64,000 nt of DNA from Nymphaea colorata (Eukaryota; Streptophyta; Magnoliopsida; Nymphaeales; Nymphaeaceae): the NCBI RefSeq assembly GCF_008831285.2, contig NC_045147.1:9762334-9826333 (forward strand), read 5' to 3'. Positions within the stretch are counted from its first letter, which is position 1; each line of letters starts with the position of its first letter. A program made the position numbers and the translations under genes. This document shows positions 55,881 to 64,000 of the stretch, in pieces. The notes beneath the pieces are model-generated. The model did not search any database and was not told the DNA's origin. It saw nothing but the letters and a program-made list of their open reading frames with translations.

Positions 55881-58800
55881 TCAACACTGGGTTAATATCT
55901 CAGCACCATTTTCTGTAATAAGTATTGTGTGTTCAAACTGCGCAGACAAACTGCCATCTTCCGTAACAACAGTCCAGTTATCACTCCACATTACAGGGTT
56001 GATGCTACCAATGGTTAGCATTGGCTCTGGAAAATGGTAAATGACAAAACTTAAGATGTCAAGACACATCAACTTTATCATCTAGAGAAAACTGGCAAAT
56101 ATTGGCTTCCAACAAATAGACAAACTAAGACAGCATAAAGATAAAATGAAGATAATGTTACCAATCGTGAAGGTTTGACCTAAGATCATGCGCCCACGGT
56201 CATTATTTCCTGCAGAAAGTTTCAAGCAGAACCAATAAATAGATAAACACGGTATACCAAATGCAACACAATGATCATAAATCTTACAGAGAAAAAGAGG
56301 AAACAATATGAAAAGGAAGATGGAATAAGACATGCTATGGATTAGTAACAGTATCCTAGAAAGTAGAAATTATGGAAACATATGAAATACAAAAGCAGCG
56401 TAAGTCATGCAAAATTTGAAGACCATTATTGTCAAAACAAAATTATCTACTTACTTTTCTAATATAATAGTCACATTTTGATTGTGAATTTGGATAGTCT
56501 TGCTAAGGCAAGATAATTGGCAGTGGTTTCTTCAACGGGAAAAATGAAAGAGATTGCAATTTCTCCTTAAGAACATTTATCCGGACATAAATAACAAAGA
56601 GAGTAAGAAACTAAAATGCTAACAGTGAAACCACAGGAAACAGGAGGGTAACATGAAGTAATTGTGGCAGCAAGCTAAAAGATACAATTATTAGAACTTG
56701 TTGGCTTCTTTACAAGAACCTTTGCTGAAGGTTTTAACTTGAGAGGTTCAATACTTTTGTTTGAATTTTGAATTTCAGAAGTATTACAAGTTCCTCAGGG
56801 CCCGTTTGATTGCAAGGAAGAATTTAACGTGGTAAATTTACCACGGTAAATTTTTCTAGAAAAAAATACAGGATGAAATTTAACCCTCTTCCGATTTGAG
56901 GTCCTGTTTGATTGCAGGGAAGTTTTTTGTAGGGTAAAATTAACTGTGTTTGATGCACAGGGTAAAATGAAGGAGAGACTTTTTAGGTGACCGTTGAAAG
57001 ATGACAGAACACTTTGTCACCAAAATTCCGGCCAGCCAACGATGATCCGACGTTCACCCCAAATCCACGCCGGTGTTCTCCATCACGGCCATGGCTGCAA
57101 GAGATCAACGGCCTCCCTTATTCCTTATTTCTCTTCTCTCTCGCTCAATCCCTCTCCAACCTTCTCTTTAACCTCTTTATTTCCCCACTTCTTCTTCTTC
57201 AATCACCTGCAGGAGGAGAGCTGCCCGTGACTCCCCGTAGGCGTTCCAGCAGAGGGGCTGACGTTTCAGCCGTGTTCCGTTGGATTGCCTTTGCCGGCCG
57301 CCTTGGGCGGTGATCAGGCCCTTTCAACAGACGCCCAACTAATGCCTCAGCTGGTGGACAGCATGGCGGTGGGTATCTAGGGCTCCTTCTTCTTCTTCTC
57401 GTCCTTCCCCCTCTGCTTCTCCAGCTTCTACCCCTTCCCCCTCTGCTTCTCCCTTTCCCTTTTCCTTTTGCTTCTCCCTTCGGCCTTCCCCCTCTTCTCC
57501 CTTCCCCCTCCCCCCTCCGCTTCTCCCTTCCCCCTCTTCTCCCTTTCCCCTTCCCCCTCTGCTTCTCCGTTCCCCCTCTGCATCGTCCCCTTCCCCCTCT
57601 GCGTCCCACGGTCGGCAGCCGTAGAGCGGGTGAAATTTCACCCGCTCAAAAGTCCGTCCTGTGCTAGTGGACTTTTGAGCGGGTGAAATTTCACTCGCTC
57701 ATTTTAATGAAGAACGGGAAGAATTTAATGCCGTTTGAACGGGCCCTCAGGAACAGGACATTGTAATACTTACAATGACATAGAATGATATTTTACTAAT
57801 GCATGAAAGAACTGATACTGAAATCAGTAATCTTTCTAACTGAAAGAAGATCTGTGAATCAACATCCTCTATACCAGCTTCTTGCTCGGTGCATAAAGCA
57901 AGGAACCACAAACAAAAGAGGAAGGAAAGACCCAGCACTTCAAAGCCATTGTTTGTTGTGTTCAGATGGCCATATCTCGTCTAATATGCTCCTTAGCCAC
58001 CAAGTTGGCTTTAGAAATAGGACCCATCCGTTTTGGTTTTTTTCTCACTCTAATGTGTCATTTTTTTATTTTTCACATTTTCAGTGTAAAGTGTAGAATG
58101 AATATGTTAAGTGTTAACTGTAAAATAATGTGATCTACATAAAGCTATAAATGTACAAATGCTTATCTGTGCTGATTCATATGTTCACACTTCACAGGTG
58201 TGCAAGTGTATGCAAGAAAGTAGATTATAATTATAAATAAAAAGAGGAAATGAAATGAGATACTGCACTTACTATGATGAAGAATCACGGGGTCTGCATG
58301 GAAAACTTGTCCAATTCCGTGACCCACAAACTGTCTAACAACACCATACTGGAATTTGTCTGCGTGGTCCCTTCATTGGAAATGCATGATAAAGGAAAGA
58401 ATTAGAAAGTAAAGTGCAAGAGAAGAGCATTTATGAAAAAATTCAGAAAGAAAATAAATGCCTATAATAAAGGAGTAGGAATGCATGAGACTGGATGTAT
58501 TGTGGAGAACAGATAAATTTTCAGTCTCAGGAGGTATAAATTTCATGCATGATAATACCATGCTGACTGGCTGCATCTCCATCATTTTTTAGATTGGTGA
58601 GGAGGCTGGCCAATTTGATAGATTATTGAGAATTGAGACTGGTGGGGAGGCTGGCCAATTGGATAGACTAACTTTCTCAAACCTATATAGGCTTACACAT
58701 TCCAATAACCATGTCTTAAAATTGTCAAATAAAACACGTATTATTCGAAAAAAACAGGTATAATACCCTAGAAATAAGTCACCCATATAAAATGGCAATT

Positions 58801-61800
58801 AGACACGTCTTTTTTTAAAAAATGCCAGAAAATGAAAAACGTGAAAAAACACATATTATATGCGTTTTTCCGTATTTTTTATTAATTTTTTATTTTTTTA
58901 TAATTTTCAGGATTTATTAAATGTTTTAAATTTTTTAAAAATTTGCCGACATTTTCCCGAGATATACAACTTTGCCATATTATATTCGAGAAATTCTTCG
59001 CCGTATAATACCCATACACGATATATGTGACAATGCTTAAAACTATAAAAGGGCACTCCTATTCCACAACAAAAGTGAACAACAAACATATTTGATATTT
59101 TGCAGCAGCAATGGAAGAGCTAAAATAAGTTTTTACTGTATTGTCCGCCCTATTTTCTTCAGCTCAACTCCAGCTGCACAAATTGATATTGCCTTGTACA
59201 TGCACTCTTTGGTCACCTAGAATGTGAGAGGAATCCTTTAGAATAGAGTACATCATAGGCTGCAACCAAGAAACAGCTGAAAACAAAGATGAAGGTCACA
59301 AACAAAATCAGACATAAATAACCACAAGATGTGTTTCATTAAATATATATCTGCGTTGAAACATAGACATAATGGCAAGTAATGACCTGGATAGCTTATA
59401 TAAACTGGAGTAAGAAGAAGAATCCAAAAAACTTGACATTTAATAGTTGAAACAGAAACATTCGTTATGCTAAACTTTTTTTCATTTTGTTATTTCTTTC
59501 TACAATTACATATTTACATTTATACAAGAAACAGAATTTTCTTCATATGGACAGATTTTGAGAACAAAAGTTTGAGATTAGAAAATGAGAAAACTTACAT
59601 AACCAGCGCTGGTGATTTCTCCACAAATATAATCGGCCATATCTGAAGACATTGCCAATATATGTGAACACAATTGTATATTTTCAAAATGTTCCTATCA
59701 GCTGTCACCTATTTGGTTGAACTTTAGGATTTACTGAAGCATTCCAATAAATAATGATAGCTGTTTCCAAATTATACATATGCACAAGAAGACTACAAGA
59801 ACTGTCTGCACAAACCCAGAGCTTTACACATCCACCTTACAGGTAGTTGGTGTGCACATGTAAGGGTGGGCATCGAGCGGGGTACCCATTGGATAGTCAG
59901 GTACCTGGACATATCTGAGCCAGGTCTGGGTATAAATAAAAGGACTAATTCTGAGCAAAATCAGATCAAACACCAGCTCCATTATAACTGGACTAGGCTC
60001 GGGCGGTTGTCTCTATATATATATATATATATTTCAAATAGTTGGAGGATGTTGCAATTTCCAGCAAAAAAAAGGCTACAAATAGAAGAATTTTCATGAA
60101 GAGAAAATGGAAAAGGGAAAACAATGCCAGAATAAACTATGTGAACAAAAAGTAAAATGGTCACACAAAGAAATCTCACCTGAATGAGTTGTTTTGCATC
60201 ATTGTTGACATTGCCACAAAAGAAAGTTGCAGATGTATCACCATGGTAACCCTAAATGTTAAGTTGAAGATATCATTTTAGATTACATAACCATTTATTG
60301 AGACTGACCTAGTAACTACAACATCAAGATAAAGTAATATACACCATCCAAAAGCAAAGAAGAAGGTTGCCTTCTAACAGACTTGGTAATTTCAAGTCAC
60401 TAATTCATTCATAAGCATCTTTGTCACACACAACCACCTGACAACTACCCACTCACATGCACTGCACATCAAAGAACAGGTATATTCCCATGCCCACACC
60501 CGCACATAAAAATGCGCATGCCGACACATACAAATGCATGTGTGAGAAGTAACTGAGAACATATGCATGCACATATATACGTATACACCCATGTCATAGG
60601 CCCACACTCCATGGTGCATACATGTGTATGCATAAATACACCTTTTGTTTGAGCATACCCAAAGATATTCTTAGGATTTTCTGAAATTGAAAATCACAAG
60701 GGAGGAGAAGCCTATCTTGTTCAGAAAATGTCCACGATATCCCTAAAAAGAATTTAACAAAACAAATGACCAAAAAAGAAAACCACATCTATGTGATCTC
60801 CAGTACAGACTATATTCATTACTGTATCTGCAAAAGAAGCACAAAGTACCATAGAAAATTGAAGGACTTACATCCAAATAGACCGTGACATCAATGTTGA
60901 TTATGTCGCCATCCTGTTTGAATGCAAAATTAGTTCACTAGCAAAATGAAATCTCAAAAAGAATGAAAAGTGCATGTGAAAGGTGCACAAGCTTGCCATA
61001 ACAAACAATTTCCTCACAAAACTTCCACATCGGGGAGCAACTTTCTTTATTTTTGTGCTTCAGTGTAAAAAATTTGAACCAAGCAACTTGAAATTGAAAC
61101 TTGAAACTGCTTCACATATAAACATGATAAAGTTTTCATAGGAAAATAACAATAATAATCAAAAGATCACCCTGCAGCAACATATTAGTTCTAAATCAAA
61201 AGAAACTCTGGTCATTGTGAGTGTACTGATAATAGATACTAAACAAAAGATAAAATATGATGGAATGACTAAAAGTTGCACCTCAAGTGGACGAGAATCT
61301 GGAATTCCATGGCAGATGCACTCATTTACAGATGTGCAGACACTCTTTGGGAAGCCACCATAACCTAGAGGGGATGGGTATGCACCATTTTCGATTATCA
61401 TTTGATGCACTGCTTTATCGATTTCATCAGTTGTTATTCCTGGCTGCAGAAATAAACATTTGACAATCAAGTTCCCAACTATGGATTTGTCCACATGCAG
61501 CTACATAATAATGTTATATGCTTCAAGAAGCAATGCAGTAGCAAAAGAATGGAAGAACCGCCATCTCAAAAGCCATGATCCAAGAATGGTATGGAAAACA
61601 GATTCTACATAGACAGGAAGTTGCCTAATCAGTTATGATAAAAAATGATTTATTTAAAGGGTAAGCAAGCGCTTGATCAAATGTGTAATACTTGTGTTTC
61701 CTTTTTAACTAACAAAGACTTTGTTACTGCAGAAGAAAAGACAAGAAATGCCAAGGAGAAGCAGCAAAAATAAGCAACCCCTAAGACTTCTATCTTCTCT

Positions 61801-62267
61801 TTTCGTTTTTTAAAAGTGGGAGTGCAATCGAGTAGTTCAGTCACTTCCTGCTATTTGGCAAGTCAGTCATCATATCTGATAATAGAACTTGTCAAAGTGA
61901 ATAACTCAGTTCTACCATAAGCAGAGTACCTAAGAAAAGAATTGGAAGTCATTGATGGCAAACCAATTCAATGTCTAGGCATACGACAAACTTCACACGT
62001 AATAACTGCAAACAGCTTTATAAAGCTAACAACTGCACCTTGACTAGGGTACCAGCATACTCTAAAACCTGAGCCGCAAGCCTTCCAGATGCTCTCATTT
62101 TCTCTATTCCCTTTTCGTCATGCACTTCTGGTCCACTTGCTATCCCAGGAGACTGCCTTGTGTTCACATAAGGGGGCCTTCTTATATGATCAGGCACAGG
62201 TAAACGAGGGGAAACTCTTCCAGGCTTCAAAGCTTTGCGTTTGTTGCTGGATATATCATTAGAGGTT
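55881..62267 (-). CDS. MAP1D: Type I methionine aminopeptidase, organellar (MAP1D-like), 5' partial
   Basis: Visible exons: 62267-62039, 61443-61282, 60913-60872, 60251-60180, 59216-59137, 58370-58273, 56209-56162, 56026-55881. All junctions are GT-AG and in phase, giving 291 residues to the stop. The enzyme removes the initiator Met from new proteins. All five metal ligands are present: Asp138 (IINID), Asp149 (YHGDTSATF), His212 (VGHGIG), Glu244 (TIEPMLTIG) and Glu275 (AQFEHT), numbered from the first complete visible codon. The substrate-contacting His121 lies in [10 protein letters not shown]. The sequence before the catalytic domain ([21 protein letters not shown]) and the [23 protein letters not shown] stretch match plant organellar MAP1, closest in my judgement to MAP1D. 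The first visible exon starts with one base of a split codon, so an upstream exon with the targeting peptide is missing, presumably beyond 64000. Confidence 0.95.
57395..57606. repeat. Pyrimidine minisatellite (CCCCTCTGCTTCTCC units)
   Basis: About ten imperfect repeats of TTCCCCCTCTGCTTCTCCC and shorter variants make a strand that is almost purely C and T. The Arg/Gly/Glu-rich frames on the opposite strand are by-products of this composition. Confidence 0.9.
57625..57699. repeat. Paired palindromes forming a long hairpin
   Basis: GAGCGGGTGAAATTTCACCCGCTC (57625-57648) is its own reverse complement over 24 bases. It recurs with one change at 57676-57699. Between them AAAAGTCC and GGACTTTT pair around a 13-base loop. 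The whole 75 bases can fold as one hairpin or two cruciforms. Confidence 0.93.
58790..59060. repeat. Dispersed repeat, copy 3 (MAP1D intron)
   Basis: It has the same word order as 46440-46640 and 54440-54830: CGTGAAAAAACAC with GCGTTTTTCCGTATTTTTTA, then TTGCCGACATTTTCCCGAGA and ACAACTTTGCCA. It lies in the intron upstream of the exon ending at 58370. Confidence 0.6.
59863..60010. mobile_element. hAT-like element end in a MAP1D intron
   Basis: TAAGGGTGGGCATCGAGCGG followed by GGTACCC resembles the start at 7426 and the common plant hAT TARGGNTGGGCA end. It is followed by CAGGTACC and GGTCTGGG words, and CTAGGCTCGGGCGG near 59993. The right boundary and target duplication are not resolved. 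Confidence 0.4.
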
Positions 62268-62718
62268 CTGGTTGAAATAAATGCAAGTTTTTACTAACAG
62301 CATCCAAAGAAACAATAATATGTCTTTTACAATTGATAGAGGGGCAAAGAACTTATTTCATCAAAGAGAATGAAAAGGTAAAGCAACAACGTTGTGTCTG
62401 ATTCTCTGAAAAGACTACCATAAAATGGAAGTAAGAAAACTAAACTTGTCATTGTAAGTTTCAAAAATCACATGTACAATCAATTCTAGCAGTATATAGT
62501 TGGCAGTCACTAATCGTTTGGTTATTCATTGGTTTCCTGCATTTGACAAATATATCTCAATTTCCATTTATATTTTTTACTCCTTTTTGTTGGTTTATAT
62601 TCTTCATAAATAATTTAGAAAAAACTGCAAATAATACTGGGAAATAGGTGATGGCATACTCACAACCGCCATCTTCCAATGCATGTCAAGATAGTGTTCC
62701 AATATAGCTTCAAGCTAT

Positions 62719-63163
<445 letters not shown>

Positions 63164-63470
63164 TTAGGGTTCCAGTGCCTATTCTTGCCTTCCATAGATC
63201 TCGAACCTACAGTTTATCATATATTTTAACATTTTTAACAGTCCGAATAATTTCTCTCAACCTATATAGTGCCAGCTTCATGGAAGAACAAGTACTGCAT
63301 AGTATATATCAGATACTGGAGCATAATCATTGTAGCAGACCACATCTATAGATACTGGTAACAAAGTAGGTAGAGCTAATTGGGAGAGGAACAGAAGTAG
63401 ACATGCAGGAACTTCGACAAGTCAATTTGAAGTCAAATTCAGTTATCAAATTTGCATTTAACGTTTATAG

Positions 63471-63548
63471 CTGTCACATAGGTACGGGTGCTGATACGGG
63501 TACTGGTTCAAACTATTTTAAAAAAACTTGGGTACAGGGGTACGACTG

Positions 63549-63584
<36 letters not shown>

Positions 63585-63846
63585 CATAAAATAAAAATCC
63601 AAACAAAATAACACATTCATGATTCAAAATTTATAGTTTCTAAAGAAGAAACTATTGAACAAAATATGAAAACGCAGCTTTGACCGAGTCCTAAATCGAA
63701 CGGATACGGTCCTGGGTACGTCGACCGTATCTGGTATTGTTTGACCAGTATCCAAGAGGTACCCGGGACAGTACCATTACAAGTACCAGTGTCATACCTA
63801 ACCAGTATGGTTACGCTGCCTTTACTGCAGTACCCATGTGACAAAG
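63471..63846. mobile_element. MULE-like MITE, second copy, reverse orientation
   Basis: The ends TGTCACATAGGTACGGGTGC and TACTGCAGTACCCATGTGAC (then AAAG) match, inverted, those of the element at 24982-25400. Interior blocks such as GTACGTCGACCG, CCAAGAGGTACCCGGGACAG and TGACCGAGTCCT also match its reverse complement. GTTTATAG occurs on both sides (63463-63470 and 63847-63854), an 8-base and possibly 9-base target duplication. A (TA)n tract (63549-63582) interrupts it. Confidence 0.85.
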
Positions 63847-64000
63847 GTTTATAGTTAGTGGAAGTATGTTTCCTTAATTTTTTTTTGTATACAAGTATCT
63901 TAGTTATGCATGGCTATGTAAATTGTGTTACTAATGGTCAATTTTCATGAAAATAATATTAAAGGAAATGACAATGAAATTATAGTTTTCATAACTTTCA

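Larger units (their letters stand above)
56798..57746. mobile_element. PIF/Harbinger-like non-autonomous element (949 bp) in a MAP1D intron
   Basis: The ends are GGGCCCGTTTGATTGCAAGG and TTAATGCCGTTTGAACGGGCCC, an inverted GGGCCCGTT. The trinucleotide TCA flanks both sides (56795-56797 and 57747-57749), as expected for 3-bp target duplications of PIF/Harbinger elements. The left end contains a second internal copy of CTGTTTGATTGCAGGGAAG. The interior is GC-rich and unlike the surrounding intron, with a pyrimidine minisatellite and two large palindromes, so it may have captured foreign sequence. No transposase is present. Confidence 0.75.

Noticed and set aside
57199-57641. Arg/Gly/Glu-rich reading frames of 100-136 codons on the minus strand
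   Set aside because: They are the antisense of the CT-rich minisatellite; composition alone explains the open frames.
59597-59641. Exon-like piece on the minus strand (ATATGGCCGATTATATTTGT on, with CAG before it and GTAAGT after the next 25 bases)
   Set aside because: The splice sites are good, but the peptide ([14 protein letters not shown]) does not fit between LIQ and VTKEC, which join directly in phase 0 as in other type I enzymes. It would be at most a rare cassette exon.

Overview
The window is nuclear DNA of a flowering plant. The signs are spliced genes with short exons, a plant class I carboxylesterase, an organellar-type methionine aminopeptidase, and a dense load of Ty3/gypsy, Ty1/copia, RTE-LINE, SINE, hAT, MULE-like and Harbinger-like debris with long TA, CT and GT microsatellites. 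The species cannot be fixed from what I see. One 100-base run of N (8494-8593) marks an assembly gap.

Layout. 1-5.5 kb is a decayed minus-strand Ty3/gypsy element, read in reverse from gag through protease, RT and RNase H to integrase. 7.4-8.3 kb holds a plus-strand gypsy integrase scrap between GC-rich hAT-like ends, followed by the gap. 8.6-20.9 kb is a decaying tandem array of carboxylesterase (CXE) units on the minus strand: one intact gene (18822-19796), one frameshifted pseudogene (about 12150-13145), one tiny relic (about 9967-10061), and flank copies whose gene has been lost. A copia 5' remnant (14.57-16.25 kb) is inserted between units. 21.2-23.8 kb is a dead hAT transposase with a tandem-repeat terminus. 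24388-32469 is a 12-exon minus-strand gene for a 734-residue CTLH/CRA (RanBPM-like) protein. 32.5-38.9 kb is intergenic, with RTE LINE and copia RT relics at 37.1-38.5 kb. 38929-39321 is a small intronless gene for a 130-residue protein. 39.4-44.6 kb is repeat-rich intergenic DNA with a well-delimited 205-bp hAT MITE. 44652-52640 is a 7-exon plus-strand gene for a 340-residue single-pass membrane protein with a cysteine-rich C-terminal domain. 55881-62267 and beyond is the minus-strand gene for a type I methionine aminopeptidase most like plant MAP1D; its targeting-peptide exon is not visible and probably lies past the window end.

The genes do not form a pathway. The most informative structure is the birth-and-death history of the CXE array. 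Next come two introns that need GC-AG splicing to keep frame, a duplicated CTLH module that keeps the intron at the same place in both copies, a splice donor that sits inside a microsatellite, and several transposons with readable ends and target-site duplications inside introns. Exon boundaries were worked out by hand from GT/GC-AG sites and reading-frame continuity, without transcript data. I found no convincing new multi-gene system.
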